DNA of 64,000 bases from Paenibacillus lutrae (GTDB taxonomy: Bacteria > Bacillota > Bacilli > Paenibacillales > NBRC-103111), in NCBI RefSeq assembly GCF_009757775.1, contig NZ_RHLK01000001.1, forward strand, positions 285,608-349,607, in the 5' to 3' direction. Positions 34,528 to 43,999 of the stretch are shown piece after piece (the first letter of the stretch is position 1; each line of letters begins with the position of its first letter). A program made the position numbers and the translations under genes. Under the pieces are notes generated by a model. It saw only the letters and a list, made by a program, of their open reading frames with translations. It searched no databases and was not told the DNA's origin.

Positions 34528-35439
34528 TCATCCCAAATTCACATGCAGCAGCTTATCCGGATTGCGGATGAGATAAATCCGCTGAATGCGGTCGTCTTTA
34601 AACGCTAGGCTGACGACTGTCGGGAAAGGTTCGGAGGGGCTGCTTAGCACAAAGCCAAGCTGCCCGTTGACCTTGACGAGGCGCACGGCTCCTGCCCCGT
34701 CATCCTTGGATACAAGCCCTTGAATGAATGCGAGGACGCGCTGGCTCGATGTAATAGGTTTAATCGCCGCCATGACTTTACCGCCACCGTCGCTATAAAG
34801 CACGATGTCCTCGGAGAGCATCGCGAATAGCCCGTCCATATCGCCAGTAGCCGTCGCATGGAGGAAACGAAGTACGAGCTGCTCGGACTGGGCGCAGGAA
34901 ATCAGCTCGGCGGGCGGCTCGTCTTGGATTTTTCGTTTGAGGCGGCTGTAGATCTTGCGACATCCCAACTCCGTCTTGTTTACGAAGTCCGCAATATCGC
35001 GATAGTCGTATTCAAAGGCTTCCCGAAGAATGAATACCGCACGCTCAATAGGGGTTAGCCGATCGAGCAAGATGAGGAAGGCGTATGATATCGTATCCTC
35101 CAGCACGATCGTTTGGAGTGGGTCCTGTCCCGCCGCAGTGGCCGAGCCTGGAACGACCGAGTAGTCTTGCACGAGAGGCTCCGGCAGCCAGGGTCCGACG
35201 TATACTTCTCTTTTCTTTCGCGTGGATTTTAAGTAATCGAGACAGCGATTCGTAACGATTTTGCATAAGTACGCTTTCAGGTTGCGGACGTGACCGCCAT
35301 CCTTATGGAGGTCCTGCTGCTGTACTGTTTCAAATGCATCTTGTACTAAATCCTCGGCATTCGTGACAGATCCCAACATGCGATATGCGATGGAAAGAAG
35401 AAGCGGTCTGTAAATCCGGTATACGGAATCAAGCTCCAC
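34528..35439 (-). CDS. ECF41-type sigma factor (SigJ-like) with SnoaL-like C-terminus
   Basis: 303 residues from GTG 35439, 11 bases inside the end of the oxidoreductase gene upstream. Region 2 (YRPLLLSIAYRMLGSVTNAE) and region 4 (LTPIERAVFILREAFEYDYR) are clear. The linker carries WLPEPL, and the C-terminal domain carries the DGGGK (YSDGGGKVMA) and NPDKL motifs that define ECF41. In this group the extension acts as a built-in anti-sigma and the gene sits beside an oxidoreductase or carboxymuconolactone decarboxylase-type partner. That matches the neighbour here. Confidence 0.92.
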   Translation of the reverse strand: MELDSVYRIYRPLLLSIAYRMLGSVTNAEDLVQDAFETVQQQDLHKDGGHVRNLKAYLCKIVTNRCLDYLKSTRKKREVYVGPWLPEPLVQDYSVVPGSATAAGQDPLQTIVLEDTISYAFLILLDRLTPIERAVFILREAFEYDYRDIADFVNKTELGCRKIYSRLKRKIQDEPPAELISCAQSEQLVLRFLHATATGDMDGLFAMLSEDIVLYSDGGGKVMAAIKPITSSQRVLAFIQGLVSKDDGAGAVRLVKVNGQLGFVLSSPSEPFPTVVSLAFKDDRIQRIYLIRNPDKLLHVNLG

Positions 35440-36748
35440 GATGTATCCCTGCCTTATCTTGTTCTCTTACGGCTATTATACCTTGAGCGGCATCTTTCGC
35501 GCTCGCCAAAGATGCGTTAAGCAGCATACCCTTAGATCCTACCCAATCGCCAGCGACATACAATCCGGGCCGTCCTTCGACCGCAGGTCCCGGTCTGCCC
35601 GGGAGGCCGCCGCTCATGGCGGTTACGACGCCATGCGAGACAAGCATTGTCGGCAGGAAGCGCTGCTGAACGACATGCTTGCGCCAACCCGGCTGAATGA
35701 AATCGAGAAAGCTTTTAAGCTCGTGTTCATCTTGCTTGGGGTCTGAATTTTGTGAATCCGACAAATACTTCATGACGTGAATGACCATGTGTTCTGGATT
35801 ATCGGATAACTTGGCCGCTGCAGAATGGTTGGAGTAGTACCACGGATAATCGGCGCCTAATACAAATTTCGTTTTTGGTTGAGGCATCCCGGATACGACG
35901 AGATCCAGGCATGCGGCATGGACAGGAATAAGCTGCTCATAGATTGCCGCTTCCGTAGTGGTAAGAGCAGGATTGAGGAGAGCAAGCGTACCCGCAGGTC
36001 CGGTAGTGGATATCACGTGACGGGTTGTCAGCTGCGATCCATCTTTTAAGGTAACCATCATTTGGGGGTAACAACCGGCAATTTCTCGAACAGGCGAGCT
36101 CGTGCGGATTGACACGCCTGCCTGCTGTGCTTGGTCCGTCAGTTGGCTCACGAGGGATTGCCAGCCTCCATCCACATACAACACCTGGCCTTGTTTGAGC
36201 TGCTCGATGACAGCGCCTGCGCTCAGCAGGTCGGGGGCATCGCAGTACGTGGATAAGCGAACCAGCGCAAGTAGGATACTGCGCACGCGCGGACTAGAGA
36301 TTTGGGATTCCAAGTAAGCTTGCAGACTTACCTTGTGCAGAGCAGAAATGTCTATTTTGCGTAGGTGGCTGTAAAAGAGAAGGAGTTGGGTCTTCTCGTG
36401 CCATTTTAGGAACGATCCAAGCAAGAGCTGCGCGAGCGGGAGCGCCTTGTTCGCACCGTCTGCTCCTTCGAACACGAACATGCCTGGAGGCTTCGGTGCC
36501 GCCCCGGTAGGTGTGACGCCTATCTCTCGTAAAATAGGGAGCGTGCTTTTGTAGAGAGCATGCGCTCCCAAGTTTACCCGGGCGGCCGCGATCGGGGTCG
36601 AAGCGGCACGGCCTCCGAGATGCGCTCCTTTGTCTATCAACAGTACGGTCTGGCCAGCCCGTGCCAAATATATTGACGCGGTTAATCCAGCGATGCCGGC
36701 TCCAATAATGACGACATCCCATATCGACTCATTGCGATTCTGTATCAT
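35429..36748 (-). CDS. FAD-dependent oxidoreductase, phytoene-desaturase-like
   Basis: 439 residues from ATG 36748 (AAAGGA upstream; TTG 36757 is less likely). The N-terminal dinucleotide site is VVIIGAGIAGLTASIYLARAG with LLIDKGAHLGGRA. The C-terminal FAD motif is GLYVAGDWVGSKGMLLNASL. It belongs to the protoporphyrinogen/phytoene-dehydrogenase fold group. The 11-base overlap with the ECF41 sigma gene shows one operon. The oxidoreductase is probably the regulated partner. Substrate unknown; no carotenoid genes are nearby. Confidence 0.9.
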   Translation of the reverse strand: MIQNRNESIWDVVIIGAGIAGLTASIYLARAGQTVLLIDKGAHLGGRAASTPIAAARVNLGAHALYKSTLPILREIGVTPTGAAPKPPGMFVFEGADGANKALPLAQLLLGSFLKWHEKTQLLLFYSHLRKIDISALHKVSLQAYLESQISSPRVRSILLALVRLSTYCDAPDLLSAGAVIEQLKQGQVLYVDGGWQSLVSQLTDQAQQAGVSIRTSSPVREIAGCYPQMMVTLKDGSQLTTRHVISTTGPAGTLALLNPALTTTEAAIYEQLIPVHAACLDLVVSGMPQPKTKFVLGADYPWYYSNHSAAAKLSDNPEHMVIHVMKYLSDSQNSDPKQDEHELKSFLDFIQPGWRKHVVQQRFLPTMLVSHGVVTAMSGGLPGRPGPAVEGRPGLYVAGDWVGSKGMLLNASLASAKDAAQGIIAVREQDKAGIHRGA

Positions 36749-37002
36749 GTATATCAATCCTTTCCGGTCTGATGCATATACGACGATTAACCGAACCGGT
36801 TTGTGACATGTTACGAATCTCCGAGAGGGATATTAATGAATAAGGTATGGAATCCGTTTTCAGATACCTTAATCAATTCGTTATTGGAGCGATAAAATGA
36901 ACCGTACTAAATTCAGAACAGAGAACCGTGATTGCGTTATCTACTCGCTAGCTTAATCCGTAAGCCGAGCGCCTACGATTTCGTATACTCTCCTCTTCCC
37001 CT

Positions 37003-37617
37003 TCATTTGAAAAGGACTAAAGCAACGATTAGCAGGAGCAAAACAACGACTGCAGATATTACCGTTTTTGCCCATCCCGGTGTTGTATAAGGCTCGGTGT
37101 TGCTTTTGCTCTCCGGCTGCTTACGCCATCCATACTTCGTCATACCTTTTGGTTTGTACACCGACAAGACTGTAACCACAACCACGATCAACAATCCTCC
37201 GCTTGGATGTACGATATGAATCGAATCTTTCAAAATACTTATGTCTTTGCTCGACAATGGTCTTTTTGATGCTACGGATAACGCATGGCTCAGTTCCTGG
37301 ATGTATGCCACCAACATAAATACGGCTATAACGGTAAACAAAAGTTTAAAAAAGATCCAATAATGACGAAATAACCCCCACCTAGTGCCAAGTGATAACG
37401 CAATTCCGGTGAGCAGCGATGCAAAAGCCACGGGTACAACAATAAAATTAGCAATTAAGGACATGATTTCGATAGCGGGTCGTAACATATCGGTATCTTG
37501 ATTGTTTAGAACATAGACGGCTATGGGGATATAAGCGGCTGCAGATCCGAGCCATCCCATGGTAGTAATCACGTGTATAGTGAGTATTAGCTTACGGAAA
37601 GAAGGTGAAAAAGTCAT
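37003..37617 (-). CDS. DUF2269-like integral membrane protein
   Basis: 204 residues with five hydrophobic segments: LILTIHVITTMGWLGSAAAY, IANFIVVPVAFASLLTGIAL, LLFTVIAVFMLVAYI, LLIVVVVTVLSVY and TVISAVVVLLLLIVALVLF. The N-terminal His in a membrane helix (IHVITTMGWLG) and GTRWGLFRHYW are features of this family of predicted membrane proteins. GAGAGG upstream. Function unknown. It is in the same direction as the FAD/sigma pair but separated by 254 bp. Confidence 0.78.
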   Translation of the reverse strand: MTFSPSFRKLILTIHVITTMGWLGSAAAYIPIAVYVLNNQDTDMLRPAIEIMSLIANFIVVPVAFASLLTGIALSLGTRWGLFRHYWIFFKLLFTVIAVFMLVAYIQELSHALSVASKRPLSSKDISILKDSIHIVHPSGGLLIVVVVTVLSVYKPKGMTKYGWRKQPESKSNTEPYTTPGWAKTVISAVVVLLLLIVALVLFK

Positions 37618-37773
37618 GTGCCCCTCTCCCTTGTCCTATGCTCAGTACTTGGTTTTTTAGCAATATTTTTTTCACTGCAATATCCTCCTGATTCATAAAC
37701 ATGATAGTGTCCCCGGATATTTCTGACAAACGATCAGAATTGGCCGGGAGCCCCCATCTTTTTCCGTCATTTC

Positions 37774-38730
37774 CTATTTCACTTTTACAACGGGTCTAGG
37801 CATCAGCGGAGCACTCCAAGCCTTTTCGATTTGTTCTAGAGCAAACTCTGCTGTGGCAATTTTGAGCTTTCCCTCGGCTGCCATTTCAAAAACGCCTTTA
37901 ACAGCGGTTAGCATATCGGCTTTAGAGACACTTTTATCTCCGCTTCCTACGAGTTCGATTGTTGATGAACGTAAAATACTCGAAGGTAATTGAATGCTTT
38001 CTTGGCCAGATGAAGTTCCGATGCTTACAAAGCGTGTTGCACGATCCGTATTTGTCTTAGCAAGAACAGACATGATGGCAAATGCGCTGTCGCCCCAAAG
38101 GTAATCCAATACCACATCAACACCTTCAGCAATAAGTGGCACCAGGGCATCTTCAAATGTTTTTTGTCCGTTGTCGGCTGTCATATCAAATGCAATGGCC
38201 TCTTCCGCTTCAAGTGCTTGCAACTTCAATTCGTTGCGTCCCGTTACAATGATCTTCTTGGCCCCCAGGCCCTTAGCAATCTGAACGGCTAAGCTACCTG
38301 ATGCACCAGTAGCGCCATTGATCAACACCGTTTGACCGGATTGGAAGCCAGCTCGAAAGACCAATGCAGCCCATGACGACATAGCGGGGTTTGCGATAGC
38401 TGCAGCAGTGGCATCATCAATATCATCTGGCAAACGTACAGTCAGCTTTTCGTTGACAATGGTTTGCTCAGCCAAGCTGCCATAAGGTGCAGTAGGCAGC
38501 ACAAAGTAAACGCGCGACCCATCTTCCATAGTTCCAACACCGTCGATGCCGGCTACTATGGGAAAGTTTACTTGGGATGAGTAGTGCATGCCCATTGAAC
38601 GGAACTTGCTAACTCGGCTCAAAGCTGTCGCTGAAACGTTAATTAAAATTTGTCCGTCTGTCGCAACGGGGGAATCCAGATGACCCATTACGGGATCGGT
38701 CCCTCTTTCCTTTACGATGGCAGCCCTCAT
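37774..38730 (-). CDS. Zinc-less quinone oxidoreductase-like protein (MDR family)
   Basis: 318 residues from ATG 38730 (MRAAIVKERG), preferred over the upstream ATG at 38772 because the MDR fold begins there. GroES-like half with VAGIDGVGTMEDGSRVYFVL; Rossmann loop INGATGASGSLAVQIAKGLG. No catalytic-zinc residues. It likely reduces a small carbonyl compound with NADPH. Different in sequence from the MDR protein at 23342. Same strand as the flavoprotein gene upstream (130 bp), possibly one regulon. Confidence 0.88.
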   Translation of the reverse strand: MRAAIVKERGTDPVMGHLDSPVATDGQILINVSATALSRVSKFRSMGMHYSSQVNFPIVAGIDGVGTMEDGSRVYFVLPTAPYGSLAEQTIVNEKLTVRLPDDIDDATAAAIANPAMSSWAALVFRAGFQSGQTVLINGATGASGSLAVQIAKGLGAKKIIVTGRNELKLQALEAEEAIAFDMTADNGQKTFEDALVPLIAEGVDVVLDYLWGDSAFAIMSVLAKTNTDRATRFVSIGTSSGQESIQLPSSILRSSTIELVGSGDKSVSKADMLTAVKGVFEMAAEGKLKIATAEFALEQIEKAWSAPLMPRPVVKVK

Positions 38731-38861
38731 AGTTATCACACCGTTCTTTCTATTAAAATGTGCGGGCACCAACTCTTGCTTGGCATAAGTTGTAACGCCG
38801 ATTACCCGGGATGATTTTACTTGAAATGAGCGTTATTTTCCTCATTGTTTGATCGGTTCCG

Positions 38862-40109
38862 TTAGTTAACTTTTAATAAAGATGTGGCGCCTAAAGTCAT
38901 GACATGCTGTGGAGGCAAACCCATCAGTACTCTTCCGTATAGCTCTAGTCCAGTCGATGCTGTAGTCAGCGCATGATTGGCCCCGCCTCTAATATCCCGG
39001 AATATTTGAGACAAGTGATTGGAGTCGGCAATGACACTCCCCCCGCTCTCTGCCGTTAGCAGATCTACGGCTTCCCAGCATAACATGGCTGCATAGGTTA
39101 TATCTGTCTGAAGCTGTGCCATTTCTTTTAAACTAAATTGTTCGGCATTTTGAGCGTGACGCTCCAAATTGTCAATTGATCGGCTAATATGAAGATGAGC
39201 GGATTCGACCTTCATAGCCGCAAGTCCTACTTTATACTGAATATGACCCACAACCGCTTGAGAAGGGTGAACCGTCATTGAAATTCCCTTATGAGGTGCT
39301 TTTTCAACAAAATACTCGATCGCTCCTCTGGCGAGTCCGAGAATCGCGCTTATTCCTGTTGTGATGCTAATGATCTGCTGTGCGTAAGGTCTATATCTAT
39401 CACGCCCCTTCAGCTGGACAGGCGGCATACCTCCCTGATGCATTTCTTGGGTTATGACATACTGCTCTGGTACAAACGTATTTTTGATTTCCAGACTATT
39501 ACTCGAGGATCCCTTTAAACTCATCGTATACCAATCGTCAACAATCGTGACTTCACTCATCGGAACAACGGCCAGCATCATCTTCATAGTCTTGTCTTCT
39601 CGCATGGATTCTCCGTCCTTCAAGCTTAACAAAGCATGGGTAGCATGCATCGAACCTGAACCGAACCTCCAAAAGCCTTCTTCTATCCAATACCCTCCGT
39701 CCACTTTCTTCACGACAGCTTTACTAGCTAGTAATACAGAACAGAAGCGTATCTCCTCTACCTCGTTATAAATCGAATCTAATACACCGGAAGGTAGTGA
39801 TAGTGCCGCGTTATAGTTATTTCCGTTGATGATTTGAACGACCCAGCCAACAGAACCATTCCCCTTGGCCACCTCGGAAATAATCTCGACCATGGCGCGA
39901 ATACTCACATCATGACCCCCGTACTCTTTCGGTGTGCCAAGCTTAAACAGCCCCGCATCCGAAATTTTTTGAATCACTTCATCAGGAATGTGTCGTTGTT
40001 CATCAATAATCGTACCGTGCTTCTGCAGATAGGGAACTAACTCGGTAGCATAATTTAGCAATTGCTTTTCACAAGCAGTGAGTTGACAAGCTGTACTTAA
40101 ATTGGTCAT
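38862..40109 (-). CDS. Acyl-CoA dehydrogenase-fold flavin monooxygenase-like protein
   Basis: 415 residues. N-terminal helical domain (QLLNYATELVPYLQKHGTII, GLFKLGTPKEYGGHDVSIRA). The flavin site lies around GYWIEEGFWRFGSGSMHATH, like HpaB/DszC-type monooxygenases rather than true acyl-CoA dehydrogenases, whose catalytic Glu I cannot place. C-terminal QIFRDIRGGANHALTTASTG LELYGR is typical. It needs a separate flavin reductase. Divergent from the TetR gene at 40243, so it is the likely controlled gene. Confidence 0.85.
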   Translation of the reverse strand: MTNLSTACQLTACEKQLLNYATELVPYLQKHGTIIDEQRHIPDEVIQKISDAGLFKLGTPKEYGGHDVSIRAMVEIISEVAKGNGSVGWVVQIINGNNYNAALSLPSGVLDSIYNEVEEIRFCSVLLASKAVVKKVDGGYWIEEGFWRFGSGSMHATHALLSLKDGESMREDKTMKMMLAVVPMSEVTIVDDWYTMSLKGSSSNSLEIKNTFVPEQYVITQEMHQGGMPPVQLKGRDRYRPYAQQIISITTGISAILGLARGAIEYFVEKAPHKGISMTVHPSQAVVGHIQYKVGLAAMKVESAHLHISRSIDNLERHAQNAEQFSLKEMAQLQTDITYAAMLCWEAVDLLTAESGGSVIADSNHLSQIFRDIRGGANHALTTASTGLELYGRVLMGLPPQHVMTLGATSLLKVN

Positions 40110-40242
40110 TGAAATCCACTCCTTAATTATACATAGGTGTATTTAACTGTATTTGTAGAGTAAATATATAATGTATAATAGGTTTCAACAACCGATAAAA
40201 TCGCAGATATGTCGAGAAACAATACAAAGGGAGGAATCTGTC

Positions 40243-40800
40243 ATGAATAATAAAACATCCGAAGACCTGCGCGTCAAAAGAACTCATAAGCTTCTATACA
40301 ATGCTCTAATGGATTTGATGGATAAACACCCGTTCGAGAATATAACGGTGAAGCAAATCTGTGATCTAGCGATGGTACATCGAACTACGTTCTACACACA
40401 TTTTCAGGATAAATTCGATTTACTTTCACGGGCTATGCAGCAAATTGCCGAAAAAGAATTTAAGGGACTCGTCGATGCTTCCTTTTCTCCATCCGATAAT
40501 TTTAGAGAATTATTTTCTCTAGCCATGAAACATAAGAAATTGTTTTCCATTCTTTTAGACGAAGAGAGGGATTCCTTGAGAAATTTGTTGCGAAAAGAAA
40601 TGGGGAGGGGCATGAAGCAGTATTTGATTGAGCATAATTCGATTGAAGAGAATTCCATCGACATGCAAATTAAAATAGAGGCATACATCGGAGCCGTACT
40701 TGGCGTGGTTAATTGGTGGATTCAGAGCAATATACCTATCGATGACGAAGAAATATATGCAAAAATGAATATCTTTTCAGAATGGAAATTCGCAGATTAA
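40243..40800 (+). CDS. TetR/AcrR-family transcriptional regulator
   Basis: 185 residues from ATG 40243 (AAAGGGAGGAA upstream; the longer frame from 40171 has no site). N-terminal HTH: RTHKLLYNALMDLMDKHPFE, NITVKQICDLAMVHRTTFYT HFQDK. The C-terminal domain is all-helical and ligand-binding. Divergent from the flavoprotein at 38862, with the intergenic region (40110-40242) holding several TATAAT-like stretches. It probably represses that gene. Confidence 0.9.
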   Translation: MNNKTSEDLRVKRTHKLLYNALMDLMDKHPFENITVKQICDLAMVHRTTFYTHFQDKFDLLSRAMQQIAEKEFKGLVDASFSPSDNFRELFSLAMKHKKLFSILLDEERDSLRNLLRKEMGRGMKQYLIEHNSIEENSIDMQIKIEAYIGAVLGVVNWWIQSNIPIDDEEIYAKMNIFSEWKFAD

Positions 40801-40830
40801 CGTCGTTTTTACTGTTAACTCTATCCCTCT

Positions 40831-40970
40831 TCATTTTGTTTTTAAGTGGTCCCATTTATAGGGGGTAATCTCTGATTCAAGAACGATCCCATACATCTTC
40901 CGTATTTCACCCATGAAAAATCCCCTCCAAGTAAACCATAGTGCGCTTTTCACACACTGTCCACTTAAAG
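40831..40970 (-). mobile_element. Internally deleted IS3-type remnant
   Basis: Imperfect inverted ends TTTAAGTGGACAGTG (near 40969) and TTTAAGTGGTCCCAT (near 40842) enclose a 27-codon frame. That frame starts MGEIRKMYG at 40914 behind TTGGAGGGG. The first residues match the start of many IS3-family OrfA proteins (MGEIRKxYxxxF). The middle of the element is missing and the frame runs straight into the other end, so it is a miniature derivative unable to move by itself. Confidence 0.45.
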
Positions 40971-40999
40971 GGGATAATATCAAATATACGGGCGGCCTT

Positions 41000-41398
41000 T
41001 TACACTTTAGCAGCCCATACTTCAATTTCTATTTTTATCTCTGGCAATCCTAATTCAGAAATATAGCCAATCGTCATGGCGGGATAATCATTACCAAACA
41101 ATTTCTCCCATTCTTCATATAGATTATCCCAATTAATTTTTTGGGTTGCCCATATATTTACTTTGATTATGTGTTCTGATGTTAACTCCTCTGAACGTAA
41201 AACGGATTGGATATTCTCAAAAGTAATTTTAATTTGTTCGTCCAGACTATCGGGAATATCCCCATTTTGATACGCTCCGATTTGACCGGAAGTCACATAC
41301 AACTCTGAATTTCTTGGAATTTTGGTGATATGCGAGTAGTTACCTACGGGGTGATACATATCTACCGGATTTTTTCTGGATATTTCGGCCTTTTCCAT
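41000..41398 (-). CDS. RidA/YjgF-family protein
   Basis: 132 residues. RidA proteins hydrolyse reactive enamine/imine intermediates. Motifs: YVTSGQIGAYQNGDIPDSLD, the helix IKITFENIQSVLRSEELTSE HIIKVNIWAT, and the C-terminal PEIKIEIEVWAAKV, which has Glu in the active-site loop. The catalytic Arg seen in the RidA archetype (before the ..P..xIE.. end) is not evident, so this may be one of the Rid subgroups without deaminase activity. A single gene, not part of a visible operon. Confidence 0.88.
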   Translation of the reverse strand: MEKAEISRKNPVDMYHPVGNYSHITKIPRNSELYVTSGQIGAYQNGDIPDSLDEQIKITFENIQSVLRSEELTSEHIIKVNIWATQKINWDNLYEEWEKLFGNDYPAMTIGYISELGLPEIKIEIEVWAAKV

Positions 41399-41937
41399 CT
41401 TTAATTACCTCGCTTTTCAAAAAGGAATTTTCTACCGTTTTACAGTTCATTTTTGGACAAACTTCACCCGTGAAAATGAATTTTAGAAAAAAACAGCAGT
41501 GGAGTATCCATATCCAAAAGATATAAACATTAAAGACTTTTTCTTCATGAATTGGATCCCCCTTTCATATTAAACGCGAAGTATTAATTCATTAGAATTA
41601 TAGTCTAAAAGAAAATTTGATTCAAATAACCTGCCCCTTAACTTAATGAAATATCTTTAAACTTCAGTTAGATTCCAGTAAGATATGTGTCCTTGTCATT
41701 CACAAGTGAACGCCCCCCCTATTCACCTCACAATTTCCTGAATTACCGCTACCATATCAGCTATCTTCATTACTAAAAATTAACTCATCCATCTTCGTAT
41801 TCAAGGAAGTTCATTAACTAGTTAAAAAGATTTTTAAAGTTTTTGTTTGTTTATACATAGACAAATTTTATTTTTGTTTGTAAAATATTAAAACAAGAGG
41901 ATGATGTGTACATTAATCAATAGGAGGTTGGCACCAT
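41399..41937. other. Intergenic region before the condensation-fold gene
   Basis: 540 bp, AT-rich, no gene seen. 41820-41905 is very rich in T and A (TTTTTGTTTGTTTATACATA) and should contain the promoter of the next gene; its AGGAGG site is at 41923. Confidence 0.45.
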
Positions 41938-43251
41938 ATGAAGGAAGAACAAGAAATTATCATATACCCTGCTGTACCACAGGATCGAATGACTTACTTA
42001 ATGGGGTTGTTTTCTGCAGTCCAACAAATTGGGGTTACACTACATTTTTCTAAGCTGCTCGATACAAACTTATTAAAGCAAGCCCTTCAACTTATAGCAG
42101 CCCAAAATCCCATTTTAAACAGTAGATTTGTAGAAGCTGAAACGCCTTTTTGGGAGAAATGTACAGATCGTTCATTCGAGGTCATATTGTCGGTTCAGAA
42201 TTGTGAAGATAATGAAAGGAAAACAGCAATAGAAGACTATCTGGCGCAACCGATCGATTGGATCGGTTCTATGCTGGAAGTGCGGTTGTTTAGGTCCGAT
42301 CATGATTCCCTGTGCTTGAAAATTTCGCATCTATGCATGGATGGAGCAGGCGTGAAAGAGTTTATACGGCTATTGGCTGCGCTATACACGCGACTATATG
42401 AGAGGGAGTCTTACCATTCGATCCATCAAGAAATGATGGAAGGTGGACAAGGTTTTCGGGATCAAGCCCCTTTGTTTGCGGCGGCAGGAATAACAGATAT
42501 TTCGTCAGCCTTCCACCAGCATGCAGAGGCTGCTTCCCTCTGGTCTTTTCCATTCTCTTCACTAGATAACCTAAATCCTGTTATAGCCATGAGAAGCATG
42601 GAGCCGCATCAAATGGAAAAGCTCACTAACCAAACTAAAGCAGTTGGGGCAACGATCAATGATGGATTGCTTGCGGCGTATTTCCGCTCCATCGCCAAGC
42701 AAGCGATCTACATGGAGCCTCGTACCAAGAGAACGGCCATTGGCATGACAATCGATCTGCGCCGATATTTGCCGAGCTTTTCAACCGGTGCACTGTGCAA
42801 TTTGTCCGGCATGGAGATGCCTGAGATTGAATTGAACGAATGTGAACCGTTTGAGACAACCTTGGAAAAAGTGAAGCGCGCCATGGATACGATTAAGGGG
42901 AATAAGCCCGGCATGTCTTCTGCAGCAGGGATGGAGAAAATGGCGGAAATGCCGCTTTCTACTGCAAGAGCAGTGATGGCCAAGCAGCATGAAATGGCCT
43001 GTCAGCAGAAAATGACATTGCCGCTGATGACCAATTTCGGCGTCATATCAGAGCATGATATCCAATTTGGAGCTTGCTATGCGGTAAAGGGGGTCATGAC
43101 TTCGCCGATCATGTATGCCCCGTTTTTCTGTATGGGTGCAAGCTCGTATCGCAATATACTCACGTTGTGTGTAGGCTATCATAAACCCGCTGTTTCAGAA
43201 CACGAGGTAAACAGACTTCTGGACGATATGATGATGGAGCTGACGAAGTAG
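41938..43251 (+). CDS. Stand-alone condensation-domain-like acyltransferase
   Basis: 437 residues; AGGAGG upstream. The condensation/alcohol-acyltransferase fold is suggested by the active-site HxxxDG in ISHLCMDGAGVKEFIRLLAA (about 130), the substrate-channel region TINDGLLAAYFRSIAKQAIY and a late TNFGVISE stretch. There is no carrier or A domain, so it resembles PapA5- or alcohol-acetyltransferase-like enzymes that join an acyl thioester to an alcohol or amine. It is not part of either NRPS operon (2 kb from M20, opposite strand). The next gene follows by 80 nt. Substrate unknown. Confidence 0.75.
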   Translation: MKEEQEIIIYPAVPQDRMTYLMGLFSAVQQIGVTLHFSKLLDTNLLKQALQLIAAQNPILNSRFVEAETPFWEKCTDRSFEVILSVQNCEDNERKTAIEDYLAQPIDWIGSMLEVRLFRSDHDSLCLKISHLCMDGAGVKEFIRLLAALYTRLYERESYHSIHQEMMEGGQGFRDQAPLFAAAGITDISSAFHQHAEAASLWSFPFSSLDNLNPVIAMRSMEPHQMEKLTNQTKAVGATINDGLLAAYFRSIAKQAIYMEPRTKRTAIGMTIDLRRYLPSFSTGALCNLSGMEMPEIELNECEPFETTLEKVKRAMDTIKGNKPGMSSAAGMEKMAEMPLSTARAVMAKQHEMACQQKMTLPLMTNFGVISEHDIQFGACYAVKGVMTSPIMYAPFFCMGASSYRNILTLCVGYHKPAVSEHEVNRLLDDMMMELTK

Positions 43252-43332
43252 ACATTCAATACGCCGCAGTGATCCGAAGCTCTCGGGAATATGGGCTCAA
43301 TTAACATATTAGAGGAATGGAGAACGAGTGAA

Positions 43333-43893
43333 ATGACTGAAAATAACTTATTTTCGCCTAATGATATTGGTCGGGGTATTATTCAATTCCAGTATCAAAT
43401 CTCAAGTCAATTGCTGGACATTCATCTAACCGGGCTTAGTGAGGAAGAATATTACTGGAGACCTGCAGCACGGGGACTACATCTAAGTAACGATTCGGGA
43501 ATCTGGCTTGCCGATTGGCCCGAGTCGGAGAGCTATGAAATCGGACCTCCAAGCATCGCTTGGCTAACCTGGCATATTATTTATTGGTGGTCCATGGTCC
43601 TTGATTATTCGTTCGGCGACGAAACACTTCAGCGGGAATCCGTCCCTTGCCCCGACAGCGCTAGCGGAGCAGTTAATCGAATTTATCAGCTAAAAGAGCT
43701 GTGGGAAGCTTCAATTGCAACGCTGTCCGCTAATGAATACCATGAACGCGCCCGAACCAATTGGCCCTTCAGCGACAAGCCGTTCTATGAGCTTTCCGCC
43801 TGGCTTAATGTGGAGCTTATGAAGAATGCTGCGGAAATAGGATATTGCCGGTTTCTGTTTGCTTCCCAAAAGAGGGAAAGCCTCCGGCCCTAG
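43333..43893 (+). CDS. DinB-like/DUF664-type helical-bundle protein
   Basis: 186 residues from ATG 43333 (TGGAGAAC upstream; ATG 43291 is an alternative). Opening helix GRGIIQFQYQISSQLLDIHL TGLSEEEYYWRP, and a His in AWLTWHIIYWWSMVLDY that fits the metal-site helix of DinB proteins. The C-terminal helix holds NVELMKNAAEIGYCRFL. DinB-like proteins are four-helix bundles with a three-His metal site; only two candidate His are evident. Likely co-transcribed with the condensation-fold protein. Confidence 0.7.
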   Translation: MTENNLFSPNDIGRGIIQFQYQISSQLLDIHLTGLSEEEYYWRPAARGLHLSNDSGIWLADWPESESYEIGPPSIAWLTWHIIYWWSMVLDYSFGDETLQRESVPCPDSASGAVNRIYQLKELWEASIATLSANEYHERARTNWPFSDKPFYELSAWLNVELMKNAAEIGYCRFLFASQKRESLRP

Positions 43894-43999
43894 ATCCTGA
43901 GAACTGATTGATTGTCTCTTCTCTCCCATAGCTAGTGGCAAATAGAGAGTGCCAACCACGACCTTATGAGAAACCTCCTCATTTAGGGTAGGCGCACAA

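Noticed and set aside
41690-41712. TGTCCTTGTCATTCACAAG as a ninth IS21-like copy
   Set aside because: Only about ten bases match and neither the core nor the terminal block is present.
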